Origin: Candidatus Rifleibacteriota bacterium
Lineage (GTDB): Bacteria > Riflebacteria > Ozemobacteria > Ozemobacterales > Ozemobacteraceae
DNA length: 32,430 nucleotides
NCBI GenBank assembly: GCA_029565415.1
Contig: JAKQOH010000179.1
Location: 1-32,430, forward strand
Direction of reading: 5' to 3'
Positions 1-9,223 of this stretch are shown piece after piece. The notes under the pieces were generated by a model. The model was not told the origin of the DNA, did not search any database, and saw nothing but the letters and a program-made list of their open reading frames with translations. The translations under genes and the position numbers were made by a program. Every line of letters begins with the position of its first letter. The first letter of the stretch is position 1.

Positions 1-119
1 TCGTCGTCTTCGAGTTCGTCTTCCTGGTTTTCTTCGTCCTTCTCATCCTCGTCGACGTCTTCCCAGCGCTTCTTCGGAGACATCATCTCCTCTTCGATCA
101 ACCAGTCGTTCGTCGGCAT
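1..119 (-). CDS. N-terminus of an unidentified acidic protein (partial)
   Basis: On the minus strand an ATG at 119 opens a frame that stays open for 39 codons to the window edge. The product begins MPTNDWLIEEEMM, has a short basic patch (SPKKRW, residues 14-19), and then becomes almost pure Asp/Glu with a few Lys, Asn and Gln. A Shine-Dalgarno match AAAGGGG (135-129) sits 9 nt before the ATG, and a sigma-70-like promoter lies a further ~40 nt upstream, so this is very likely a real gene. The rest is outside the window. No family is recognised; a low-complexity acidic N-terminus does not identify function. It is transcribed away from ffh. Confidence 0.6.
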   Translation of the reverse strand, partial: MPTNDWLIEEEMMSPKKRWEDVDEDEKDEENQEDELEDD

Positions 120-170
120 GGCGAATATCCCCTTTCGTGCCAGAGTATTGAGTTATTGCGGATCGGCGCA

Positions 171-199
171 ATAATGGCACAACGCACGTGATGTGTCAA
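171..199 (-). promoter_or_regulatory. sigma-70-type promoter of the minus-strand acidic-protein gene
   Basis: Read on the minus strand, a perfect -35 hexamer TTGACA (199-194) is followed by a 17-nt spacer and CATTAT (176-171), which matches the -10 consensus at four of six positions. The predicted start near 164 gives a leader of about 45 nt ahead of the ATG at 119. Prediction from sequence only. Confidence 0.55.
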
Positions 200-283
200 G
201 ACGAAAATATCATCCCGGATGAAAATCGCTTGGGCAGACGCCGGGCGGACCCGGTGACCGATGCCGCGGGGTACCCGCATTCC

Positions 284-312
284 TTGACTTGCCGCCCTTC
301 CTGCTGTATACT
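284..312 (+). promoter_or_regulatory. sigma-70-type promoter of the ffh operon
   Basis: TTGACT (284-289), 17 nt, then TATACT (307-312): each hexamer is one mismatch from consensus, with ideal spacing. Transcription would start near 319-320, leaving a leader of about 40 nt before ffh. A short inverted repeat GCGGG-GTA-CCCGC lies at 266-278, just upstream of the -35, and could be an operator. This is the best housekeeping promoter in the window and probably drives the whole ribosome-assembly operon. Confidence 0.7.
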
Positions 313-358
313 GCCCCTCTGCTATCCGTATTTTTGATCACAGGAAGAGGTTTGAATC

Positions 359-1702
<1,344 letters not shown>

Positions 1703-1761
1703 CCCCAACGGAATACACCGGCCGGCATCGCCCGGCAGGAAGATCGAAAAGGAGTACACAC

Positions 1762-2058
1762 ATGTCTGTCAGTATCCGCCTCAAAATGCTGGGGACCAAG
1801 AACCGCCCGTGCTACCGGGTGGTGGCAGTCGACGGCCGCAAGACCCGCGACGGCAAGACCCTCGAGAATCTGGGCCATTACAACCCGATTTCCCACCCTG
1901 CCCACGTCATCCTGAACGAAGAGCGGGTCATGGAGTATCTGAAGACCGGCGCCCAGCCCAGCGAAACGGTTCGCGACCTGCTTCGCCAGAAGGGCATCCG
2001 CCAGAGCCAGGTCAGCCAGAACGGCAAGACCCGCCTCGAGTGGACGAAGACCGCCTGA
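1762..2058 (+). CDS. rpsP: 30S ribosomal protein S16
   Basis: Small-subunit protein that binds 16S rRNA early in 30S assembly. The 98-aa product begins MSVSIRLKMLGTKNRP and contains the family pattern of an N-terminal basic strand followed by RVVAVDGRKTRDGK and LGHYNP (about 22-50). It is slightly longer than E. coli S16 because of a short polar tail. A clean AAGGAG lies shortly before the ATG. It sits 59 nt downstream of ffh in the classical ffh-rpsP order. Confidence 0.97.
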   Translation: MSVSIRLKMLGTKNRPCYRVVAVDGRKTRDGKTLENLGHYNPISHPAHVILNEERVMEYLKTGAQPSETVRDLLRQKGIRQSQVSQNGKTRLEWTKTA

Positions 2059-2098
2059 ACCGGTTTTCCCCTTTCTCTGAAAAAGGAGTGTGCCCGAA

Positions 2099-2341
2099 GT
2101 GACTCACGATCCCGTCCAGGAACTGATTCACGTTCTGGTCTGTGCCCTCGTCGAACATCCGGACGAGGTGCATGTCAGGCCGATCGAGGGTGATGGCACC
2201 GTGGTCTACGAGGTGCAGGTGCATCCCGAAGACAACGGCAAGGTGATCGGAAAGAAGGGCCGGACCATCAACTCGCTGCGCACGATTCTGAGAGCCGCGT
2301 CGCTCCCGGGAGAGAAGCGCGTCATGATGGAGCTGGTCTGA
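2099..2341 (+). CDS. khpA: KH-domain RNA-binding protein KhpA (YlqC family)
   Basis: Small single-KH-domain protein of the KhpA/YlqC family, which binds RNA and in Gram-positives acts with KhpB in post-transcriptional control of cell division and elongation. The KH GxxG loop is visible as GKVIGKKGR in the centre, followed by the TINSLRTILRAA helix. The start is chosen as GTG at 2099: AAGGAG (2083-2088) is then 10 nt upstream. The alternative GTG at 2090, giving 83 aa, would touch the ribosome-binding site. The resulting 80 aa matches the usual family size. The position between rpsP and rimM is typical. Confidence 0.9.
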   Translation: MTHDPVQELIHVLVCALVEHPDEVHVRPIEGDGTVVYEVQVHPEDNGKVIGKKGRTINSLRTILRAASLPGEKRVMMELV

Positions 2342-2344
2342 CCC

Positions 2345-2929
2345 ATGGCGAAGATCCTGGAGCCCGCCGCCGGCCTGGCAGCCGATTCCCCTCGGGGAAC
2401 CGAAGCCGGGACGGTGGTCGTAGCCCGCCTCGCGAAGGCCGTCGGCCTGCAGGGGTGGGTGCGGGTCACCCTGAACACGGATCATCTCGACCGCTTCGCG
2501 CCCGGCTCGACGCTCAACCTGCGTCGGCAGGGCCAGCCGATGCGGTTGCTGACGGTCGTCGATGTCCGTGAGACCTCGTCGCCCGCCCAGATCGATCTGA
2601 TGTTCGAAGGGATCGAAGACATGGACACCGCCCGCACCCTGATTCCGGGCGAGTTCGTGATCGACCGCGCCGAGCGCGTTCCGCCGCCGGAAGGCGCGTT
2701 CTATCCCGACGAGCTCGAAGGCATGACCGTCATCGGGCCCCAGGGCGCGAACGAAGGTGTGGTCGAACAGCTCGTTGCCGACGTTCCGTCCCCGTACCTC
2801 ACGGTGCGGTCGCCGAAGCTCGGCGAGGTGCTCGTGCCCTACCGGCGCGCCTGCATCACCGGCATCGACCGCCAGACCCGAACGGTCAGACTGAGCGAGC
2901 CGCTCGAGCGGCACGTTCCCGTCGACTGA
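2345..2929 (+). CDS. rimM: 16S rRNA processing protein RimM
   Basis: Ribosome maturation factor that binds S19 on the 30S head and assists late 16S processing. The 194-aa product has an N-terminal beta-barrel starting VVVARLAKAVGLQGWVRV (family signature GxxGxVRV) and a C-terminal PRC-barrel containing FYPDELEGMTVIG and PYLTVRS followed by LVPYRRA. About 20 extra residues precede the conserved core, so a downstream start is possible. The ATG begins 3 nt after the khpA stop with only a distant GGAG, which suggests translational coupling. It lies directly before trmD, its usual partner. Confidence 0.93.
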   Translation: MAKILEPAAGLAADSPRGTEAGTVVVARLAKAVGLQGWVRVTLNTDHLDRFAPGSTLNLRRQGQPMRLLTVVDVRETSSPAQIDLMFEGIEDMDTARTLIPGEFVIDRAERVPPPEGAFYPDELEGMTVIGPQGANEGVVEQLVADVPSPYLTVRSPKLGEVLVPYRRACITGIDRQTRTVRLSEPLERHVPVD

Positions 2930-2942
2930 AGAAGGAGAACCC

Positions 2943-3710
2943 GTGAAGATCGAGATCATCACCCTCCTGCCCGGTGTCTTCGACCGCGTTTTCGACGAAA
3001 GCGTGCTCGGAGCGGCCCGGCGTCAGGGGCTGGTCGAGATCGGCCTCCATTCGCTGCGCGAGTACGGCGACGGGCGCCACAAGACGGTCGATGACACGGC
3101 GTTCGGGGGTGGTCCGGGCATGATCCTCAAGCCGGGACCGCTCGTTTCCTGCATCCGCGACCTCCGTCGCGCCGGTCCCCCGGCGGCGGTGATCGGTCTG
3201 ACGCCCCAGGGCGTTCCGCTCACCCAGACCCTGGTGCGCGAGCTGGCGGGCTGCCCGCGCCTGATTCTCGTCTGCGGCCGGTATGAAGGCTTTGACGAGC
3301 GCATCAGGAGCGAGTTCGATCTCCAGGTCTCGATCGGGGACTACGTGCTGACCGGGGGCGAGATTGCCGCAATGGCGCTCGTCGATGCGGTTTCGCGCAT
3401 GATCCCCGGCACGGTCGGCCGGCACGAGTCGGTCGAACAGGATTCGTTCTACACCGGTATCCTCGATCATCCGCAGTATACACGTCCCGCCGCCTGGGAA
3501 GGCAGGAACGTGCCGGCGACGCTCATGGAAGGGCATCATGGGCGTATCACCGGCTGGCGCCGCGGTCAGGCTCTCCTGACGACGGCCATCCGGCGGCCGG
3601 ATGTCCTCACGACCCAGGAACTGTCCGGGAGCGACAGAGCCGCCCTGCAGGCGGCGATCGCCGCGGGCGGGAACGACGGGGTCCCGATTTCCCCAACAAC
3701 GACAAGCTGA
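2943..3710 (+). CDS. trmD: tRNA (guanine-37-N1)-methyltransferase TrmD
   Basis: Uses S-adenosylmethionine to methylate G37 of tRNAs, preventing +1 frameshifting. The 255-aa product carries the SPOUT-fold signatures: GGGPGMILKPGP (55-66), CGRYEGFDERI (111-121) and the trefoil-knot SAM loop IGDYVLTGGE (131-140). Arg152 (SRMIPG) and Asp167 (QDSFYTG) correspond to the family's catalytic pair. It ends with a short tail rich in Gly and Thr. It starts at GTG, preceded by AAGGAG. Part of the conserved rimM-trmD-rplS run. Confidence 0.97.
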   Translation: MKIEIITLLPGVFDRVFDESVLGAARRQGLVEIGLHSLREYGDGRHKTVDDTAFGGGPGMILKPGPLVSCIRDLRRAGPPAAVIGLTPQGVPLTQTLVRELAGCPRLILVCGRYEGFDERIRSEFDLQVSIGDYVLTGGEIAAMALVDAVSRMIPGTVGRHESVEQDSFYTGILDHPQYTRPAAWEGRNVPATLMEGHHGRITGWRRGQALLTTAIRRPDVLTTQELSGSDRAALQAAIAAGGNDGVPISPTTTS

Positions 3711-3725
3711 ACCGGCCACCCGGTT
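3710..3725 (+). other. Intercistronic hairpin at the trmD stop codon
   Basis: AACCGG (3710-3715) and CCGGTT (3720-3725) form a perfect 6-bp stem with a CCAC loop. The stem begins at the last base of the trmD stop codon and is not followed by a T-run, so it is unlikely to be an intrinsic terminator. It could stabilise the upstream message or tune expression of rplS, which normally must be made in excess over TrmD. Confidence 0.45.
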
Positions 3726-3752
3726 CATTCAATACCCTGAAGGAGCAGAGAC

Positions 3753-4124
3753 ATGAACCCCACCATCGAAAGCATCGAACGCGGCTACATGAAAGACCGC
3801 AAAGCCCTTCCCGAGTTCGTCCCGGGCGACACCCTGCGCATCGCCATCAAGGTCCGTGAAGGCGACAAAGAACGCCTCCAGGCGTTCGAAGGCGTCGTGA
3901 TCTCGAAGCGGTATACCGGCCTCCGCGAGAACTTCACCGTCCGCAAGATCTCCTACGGCGTCGGCGTCGAGCGCACCTTCCTGCTCAACTCCCCGAGCCT
4001 GGCCGAGATCAAGGTCGTTCGCCGCGGCAAGACGGCCCGCGCCAAGCTGTACTACCTGCGCGATCGCGTCGGCAAGAAGACCCGCGTGAAAGACAAGCTG
4101 ATGGTGGCGAAGGCCGAAGAGTGA
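3753..4124 (+). CDS. rplS: 50S ribosomal protein L19
   Basis: Large-subunit protein at the 30S-50S interface. The 123-aa product contains the family core: [20 protein letters not shown] near residue 25, [25 protein letters not shown] and the basic C-terminus [13 protein letters not shown]. The ATG is preceded by GAAGGAG at good spacing. Its stop overlaps the lepB start as GTGA, so the two are translationally coupled. Confidence 0.97.
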   Translation: MNPTIESIERGYMKDRKALPEFVPGDTLRIAIKVREGDKERLQAFEGVVISKRYTGLRENFTVRKISYGVGVERTFLLNSPSLAEIKVVRRGKTARAKLYYLRDRVGKKTRVKDKLMVAKAEE

Positions 4125-5149
4125 GTCACGAAGCCCCGGCGCCGGCAGGGTCCGCCACCGGCGCGAAGGCGGTCGAGATTCACGATGTCTCGGTCCGGTC
4201 GGGACAGTCGACGGCCATCGCCATCGACCGTCTCGATCCCGACGAGGTGCTCGGCGAATCCGCCCTCACCATCCTGGGAACGGTGGCCGGCCGGCTGCCG
4301 GATGGGTTCCAGTTGATCCTGGAACAGCATCCGCGCGGCCGGTCGCCGCTGCGTTTCCTGCTTGCCCCGCCCGACCGCGGCCGGTTCGAAACCGCCGTCA
4401 CCCTCCGGAACGGGGCGAACGACATTGCCATCCGGGTCACCGACACCGATAGCCGGCCTGTCGATGAGTGCCGGTTCACGATCCATTACAAATCCTCGTT
4501 CCGGGAGTGGAACGAGACGGTGTTCATCGCGTTCCTGCTGGCCCTCCTGATCCGCAGTCTCGTGCTGCAGGCCTTCTGGATCCCGACGGGGAGCATGGAG
4601 CCGACCCTGCTCGGCGAGAAGCGCGACCCGGTCACGAATGATCTGAACCGGGCCGGTGACCGGATCCTGGTGAACCGGTTCGCGTACGTGGCGGATCTCT
4701 CGCTCGACGGCCGGATCCCGTTCGGCCCCCGCTACTGGTTCTCTCTCCCGAAACGCGGGGATATCGTCGTGTTCAAGTATCCCGACAAGAACCCCAACGC
4801 CGCGCCGCGCGATTTCATCAAGCGCGTCATCGGGCTTCCCGGCGATTCGATCCGGATCGTCGAGGGGGTCGTCTCGGTGAACGGTGTTCCACTGAACGAG
4901 CCCTACATTGCCGAGCCGCCGTGGCAGGATTTCGAGACCCGCGTGCCGCTCGACAGCCTGTTCGTGATGGGGGACAACCGCAACAACAGCGCCGACAGCC
5001 GGTTCTGGGGGCCCATGCCTCTCAAGAACCTGAAGGGGCAGGCCGTGCTGCTGTACTGGCCGATGGCCCGGTTCCGGCCGATCCGCAGCCACCCGCATCC
5101 GAACAGCATCCCCGGAACACCGGCCGAATCCGCCTCCGGCGAGAACTGA
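4121..5149 (+). CDS. lepB: Signal peptidase I with an extra N-terminal beta-rich domain
   Basis: Membrane serine protease that removes signal peptides from exported proteins. One hydrophobic anchor (about 131-153) is followed by the catalytic serine motif [11 protein letters not shown] (Ser158), the lysine motif [13 protein letters not shown] (Lys234) and the C-terminal signature [16 protein letters not shown] (283-298). The first ~125 residues are unusual. They contain no membrane segment and read as beta strands, ending [15 protein letters not shown] and RFTIHYKSS, like an Ig/cadherin-type sandwich. Typical signal peptidases have only a short N-terminus, so at 342 aa this one is extended. 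It starts at a GTG overlapping the rplS stop by 4 nt. Confidence 0.93.
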   Translation: MSHEAPAPAGSATGAKAVEIHDVSVRSGQSTAIAIDRLDPDEVLGESALTILGTVAGRLPDGFQLILEQHPRGRSPLRFLLAPPDRGRFETAVTLRNGANDIAIRVTDTDSRPVDECRFTIHYKSSFREWNETVFIAFLLALLIRSLVLQAFWIPTGSMEPTLLGEKRDPVTNDLNRAGDRILVNRFAYVADLSLDGRIPFGPRYWFSLPKRGDIVVFKYPDKNPNAAPRDFIKRVIGLPGDSIRIVEGVVSVNGVPLNEPYIAEPPWQDFETRVPLDSLFVMGDNRNNSADSRFWGPMPLKNLKGQAVLLYWPMARFRPIRSHPHPNSIPGTPAESASGEN

Positions 5150-5163
5150 CCGGGCACATTCGT

Positions 5164-6024
5164 ATGAACAGGGAACTCCCCGGCCACATTCGCAAGGCTT
5201 TCCGGTCCATCGAGCGGTTCATCCCGGTCGTGGATCTCGTCGTCGAACTGCTCGACGCGCGCATGCCCCTCTCATCGCGCCTGCCGGGCCTCGTCAAGCG
5301 GCTCAAAAAGCCCTCCCTCGTCATCCTGGGAAAAGCGGACCTGGCCGACCCCGACCAGACCCGGGCCTGGGTGGACCGGTTCGAGGCCGAAGGACAGCCG
5401 TGCCAGCCGCTCGATGCCCGCCAGGCGGCATCGGTGAAGGAGCTCAACCGCCGGCTGCGCGCGGTCACCGAGGCGGCGGCGAAAGCCGGCGGATCCCAGC
5501 GCCAGGTGCGTCGGATGATGGTGATCGGCATTCCCAACGTCGGCAAATCGACGCTCATCAACGCTCTTGCCGGCCGCAAGGCCGCGCGCGTGGCGAACCT
5601 GCCGGGCGTGACGCGCGACATCCAGTGGATCAAGCTTGCCGGCAGCCTCGAGCTGCTGGATCTTCCGGGGGTTCTCGATTTCGGCCTCCTGAAGCGGGGC
5701 GAGGTCCTCCGGTTGATCAACACCGTGCCGGGGCGGGATGACGATCAGACCTCCCAGGCCCGGCGGCTTTGTGAAATACTCAAAAATATTAAATTGGATG
5801 CTATACTTCCCGGCTTCGCCGGCGAGGCCGGGGGCTCGTTCGATGCCTTCCTGCCGCTGTATGCGCGCCGGATGAACTTCCTGGCCCGCGGTGGCGTTCC
5901 CGACGAGCGTCGCGCCGCCCAGGATCTGGTGAAGCGCTTCCAGAGCGGCGGCTTCGGCCGGGTGACGCTCGAGGCGGCCGATATGGTCGAGGCGCTGAAG
6001 ACGGTCGAGGTGACGGAGGAATGA
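5164..6024 (+). CDS. rbgA: Ribosome biogenesis GTPase RbgA (YlqF), circularly permuted
   Basis: GTPase needed for late 50S assembly in bacteria that carry it. The 286-aa product has the circularly permuted order G4-G1-G3. The G4-like motif is LGKADL (55-60), followed by P-loop GIPNVGKS (122-129), PGVTRD (147-152) and DLPG (166-169), then a helical C-terminal domain (about 215-286). The G4 asparagine of the NKxD consensus is Gly56 here, which may loosen guanine specificity. The ATG at 5164 fits the family N-terminus (GHIRKAF...DLVVELLDAR); its Shine-Dalgarno is weak and it lies 14 nt after lepB. Linkage to trmD-rplS-lepB recalls Bacillus. Confidence 0.93.
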   Translation: MNRELPGHIRKAFRSIERFIPVVDLVVELLDARMPLSSRLPGLVKRLKKPSLVILGKADLADPDQTRAWVDRFEAEGQPCQPLDARQAASVKELNRRLRAVTEAAAKAGGSQRQVRRMMVIGIPNVGKSTLINALAGRKAARVANLPGVTRDIQWIKLAGSLELLDLPGVLDFGLLKRGEVLRLINTVPGRDDDQTSQARRLCEILKNIKLDAILPGFAGEAGGSFDAFLPLYARRMNFLARGGVPDERRAAQDLVKRFQSGGFGRVTLEAADMVEALKTVEVTEE

Positions 6025-7031
6025 GCCGGCACGAGGAGATTTTCGAACTCGGCGAGGACGTCTGCCGGCACATGCTGGGGGCGGGAGAGTCCCGCGGTCT
6101 CGATCTGGTGCGGACGATTCCCGAGGTGACGGTTCGCGCCCGCGGGAACCAGCTGCTCGTCGGCGGTGAACCGGCCAAGATCGAGCTGGTCCGAAAGTTC
6201 GTCGAAGCCCTGTCCCGCCGGCTTGCAACCGAGGGCGGCCTCGCCACCGGCGACCTGCGCCGGCTGTTCGCCGAATGTGTCGGGGAGCGGCCCGGGGATG
6301 TCCAGCCGCCCCGCAACGGCCAGGAACCGCCCCGCCAGGCGGGAGAATCCTATCCGGAGCTACTCGTGACGCATTCCGGCCGCCCAGTGCGGGCCAAGAC
6401 CGCGATGCAGCAGTCCTACCTCGATGCGATCCGGTCGCACGAGGTGACGATCTCGATCGGTCCTGCAGGCACGGGCAAGACCTACCTCGCCTGCGCCATG
6501 GCCGTGCGGGCCCTGCGGGACCGGCAGGTGAGCCGGGTCATTCTTTCCCGGCCCACGATCGAGGCCGGCGAGAAGCTCGGCTATCTGCCCGGCGATCTCA
6601 TGGAAAAAGTGGATCCGCACTTCCGGCCCCTGTACGACGCGCTCCAGGAGTTCCTGGGCATCGCCCGATTCCAGCAACTGCTCCGGCAGGGGGTCATCGA
6701 GATCACACCGCTGGGCTACATGCGCGGCCGCACCTTCAACGAGGCGTTCATCGTTCTCGACGAGGCGCAGAATACGACGGAAAAACAGATGCGGATGTTC
6801 CTGACCCGCATGGGATACGGTTCCCGCGTGGTCGTCACGGGCGACCGGACGCAGATCGACCTGCCTTCGGCGAGGGATTCCTCGCTCCACTCGCTGCGCC
6901 AGGTGCTCGGCGGCATCGACCGGCTGGCCTTCATCGACCTCGGGGAGCAGGATGTGATCCGGCACGAGCTGGTGCGCCGCATCATCCAGGCGTATGAGAT
7001 CTACGACGCCGGGAAAGGCGGCCCGGCATGA
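6021..7031 (+). CDS. phoH: PhoH family ATPase (YbeZ-like)
   Basis: PhoH/YbeZ ATPase, associated with RNA metabolism and usually encoded beside the endoribonuclease YbeY. The 336-aa product has an N-terminal region (about 1-110) and a PhoH ATPase core with Walker A GPAGTGKT (147-154), the SRPTIEAGEKLGYLPGD block (176-192), MRGRTFNEAFIVLDEAQN carrying Walker B (234-251) and an Arg-rich VVTGDRTQIDLP sensor segment. The start overlaps the rbgA stop as ATGA. The order phoH-7TM-HD-ybeY follows, as in many Gram-positive genomes. Confidence 0.95.
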   Translation: MSRHEEIFELGEDVCRHMLGAGESRGLDLVRTIPEVTVRARGNQLLVGGEPAKIELVRKFVEALSRRLATEGGLATGDLRRLFAECVGERPGDVQPPRNGQEPPRQAGESYPELLVTHSGRPVRAKTAMQQSYLDAIRSHEVTISIGPAGTGKTYLACAMAVRALRDRQVSRVILSRPTIEAGEKLGYLPGDLMEKVDPHFRPLYDALQEFLGIARFQQLLRQGVIEITPLGYMRGRTFNEAFIVLDEAQNTTEKQMRMFLTRMGYGSRVVVTGDRTQIDLPSARDSSLHSLRQVLGGIDRLAFIDLGEQDVIRHELVRRIIQAYEIYDAGKGGPA

Positions 7032-9223
7032 GCGAACGCGCCGCCTCGATCTTTTCGGCCCTGATGCGCTGGCTGGATCTGCCGGCCAAACGGCAGCCGA
7101 GCTTCCTGCGCGAGTTCGGCCTGTTCTTCGGGGCCGTCGTGTTGATCCTGTTCATCGATTTCACCAGTTTCAGTCCCGAGGTGGTCGAGGGCCACGAGGC
7201 ACCAAAGACGATCGTCGCCCCGCGCGCGATCAGCTTCGTCGACGAACGCAAGACGGCCGAACTGCGCCGCCTCGAGGAGGAGCGCGTCGAACCGGTCATC
7301 ACGCACATCGACAACGCCGAGGCCGAGATGCTCTCCCGGTTCAGCCGCTTCATGGGCGAGCTGGGCCGGTTCACCCAGGACTGGCGGGACCGCGACCCGA
7401 TGGAGCTGCACGAAGAGACGATCGCGAGTTACTTCCATTCCGACAAACTGCTCGATGACGAGGGGCTGCGGATGTCGAGCGCCCTCTCCTCCGCCGAGAT
7501 CGACCGGTTGAACGTCACCGGCCGGCAGATGCTGCTGAATTTCAACCAGACCATCATCACCACCCGTACCCTCGACGGCGTGCGCGGCGAGGTGAAGAAG
7601 AACACCGACTCGATGCCGGGCCAGCCGGGGTTCAAAAAGATATTGACCGATATTGTCAGAAACACCCTGATGGTGAACTCGATCGAGAACGAGAAGGCGA
7701 CGCGTGCCCGGCGCGAGGCCGCCAGCCGGTCCGTGACGCCCGTCAAACGCAGTTTCCAGAAGGGGCAGAAGATCGTCGACCGCGGCGTGATCGTGACGGC
7801 CGACGACGTGTACGTCCTCAAGACCCTGGAAAAGCAGCTCCAGAAGAACCGGGCGCTGGCTTTCCTGGGGAACCTGTTGCTGGCCGGCCTGCTGCTGACC
7901 ATCTGTCTTTCCCACCTGCGCCTGACGCGCCACCAGATCCTGAAAGAGTCGGAGCTGTTCCGCCTGACGGCCGGTCTCTGGGTCGCGACGCTGCTCACGG
8001 CGAAGATCGTGATCGCGGTGGCCAGCGCCTACGACCAGATGGAGCTGTGCCTGCTCTTCTCGCCGCTGCCGGCCATCGGCCTGCTGATGGTCCTGCTTCT
8101 GGATTTCCAGCTTGCCCTGTTCCACCAGCTCCTTCTGGGGATCCTCCTGTGCGTCCTGGCCGAGGCGAACGCCCGGCTCGCCATCGTCAGCCTGCTGGGC
8201 GGCGTGCTGGGCACCCTGACGCTCCACTCGTCGCGCGAGGGCAACCTGCGGGGAATGATCGGCGGTGCCGGCCTCAAAGCCGGCCTTGCGAACGCGATCG
8301 CCCTGGTTGGCCTGCTGATGCTCGACGCCGAAAACATCAATCTTGCGAACCTGCGCGGCATGCTCGTGACGATAGCCTGCGGATTCGGAAACGGCGTCGT
8401 GGCCGGCATCGCGGCGAACGGCGTGCTTCCCTACGTCGAGACCTACTTCGCCCTTGCCACCGGCTCCCGTCTCCTCGAACTGGCGGATCTGTCCCAGCCC
8501 CTGATGAAGCGGCTCGCCGAGGAGGCGCCAGGCACCTACCAGCACAGCATCATGGTCGCCAACCTGTCGGAAGCGGCCGCGAACGAGATCAATGCCGACG
8601 GTCTGCTCGCCAAGATCGGCGCTTATTTCCACGACATCGGAAAACTAAAGCGTCCGTTATATTTCGTAGAAAATCAGACGAACCGCAACCAGCACGACCA
8701 GCTTACGCCGTATATGTCGAGCCTGATCCTCGTCGGCCACATCCGGGACGGGGCCGACCTCGCCCGCGAATACGCCCTTCCCGAGCGGGTCGTGTCGCTG
8801 ATCACGCAGCACCACGGCACGACCCTGATCAGCTACTTCTACGAGCAGGCCAAGACGGATACCGACGGCCAGGCGGTCAGCGAGGAGCGGTTCCGGTACC
8901 CGGGGCCCAAACCCCAGACGAAGGAGGCCGCGATCATCATGCTGGCCGACGCCGTCGAGGCGGCCTCGCGCACCCTGCCGCAGCACACGCACAGCCGCAT
9001 CGAGGGGCTGGTGAAAAAGATCGTCGAGAACAAGCTGAACGACGAAAACCAGCTCGACGAGAGCGATCTGACCCTCAAAGACATCGAGCGGATCGAGCAG
9101 ACCTTTATCCGCGTTCTGACTTCCATGTATCATGGGAGAATCGACTACCCCGGCAAGCTGTCGAATCAGCCAAAGGGAGGCCCGGATGGAAATCCTCATC
9201 AGCAACCGCCAAAAGAAGACTAG
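7028..9223 (+). CDS. 7TM-HD family cyclic-dinucleotide phosphodiesterase (PgpH/YqfF-like)
   Basis: Likely integral-membrane phosphodiesterase; characterised relatives (PgpH) hydrolyse c-di-AMP. The order is: a cytoplasmic N-terminus, one membrane segment (about 31-45), an external 7TMR-HDED domain (about 50-270), a bundle of hydrophobic segments (about 276-475), then a cytoplasmic HD domain. HD metal and catalytic residues are intact: His506 (TYQHSIM), His535-Asp536 (YFHDIGK), His571 (VGHIRDG), His595-His596 (QHHGT) and Asp641 (MLADAVEA). At 731 aa it matches the family. It overlaps phoH by ATGA, and its last 38 bases overlap ybeY. The substrate cannot be read from the sequence. Confidence 0.93.
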   Translation: MSERAASIFSALMRWLDLPAKRQPSFLREFGLFFGAVVLILFIDFTSFSPEVVEGHEAPKTIVAPRAISFVDERKTAELRRLEEERVEPVITHIDNAEAEMLSRFSRFMGELGRFTQDWRDRDPMELHEETIASYFHSDKLLDDEGLRMSSALSSAEIDRLNVTGRQMLLNFNQTIITTRTLDGVRGEVKKNTDSMPGQPGFKKILTDIVRNTLMVNSIENEKATRARREAASRSVTPVKRSFQKGQKIVDRGVIVTADDVYVLKTLEKQLQKNRALAFLGNLLLAGLLLTICLSHLRLTRHQILKESELFRLTAGLWVATLLTAKIVIAVASAYDQMELCLLFSPLPAIGLLMVLLLDFQLALFHQLLLGILLCVLAEANARLAIVSLLGGVLGTLTLHSSREGNLRGMIGGAGLKAGLANAIALVGLLMLDAENINLANLRGMLVTIACGFGNGVVAGIAANGVLPYVETYFALATGSRLLELADLSQPLMKRLAEEAPGTYQHSIMVANLSEAAANEINADGLLAKIGAYFHDIGKLKRPLYFVENQTNRNQHDQLTPYMSSLILVGHIRDGADLAREYALPERVVSLITQHHGTTLISYFYEQAKTDTDGQAVSEERFRYPGPKPQTKEAAIIMLADAVEAASRTLPQHTHSRIEGLVKKIVENKLNDENQLDESDLTLKDIERIEQTFIRVLTSMYHGRIDYPGKLSNQPKGGPDGNPHQQPPKED

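Noticed and set aside
98..280. Minus-strand open frame of 60 codons upstream of ffh
   Set aside because: It covers the divergent promoter elements, is Arg-rich and has no ribosome-binding site; the adjacent frame starting at 119 has a good site and better context.
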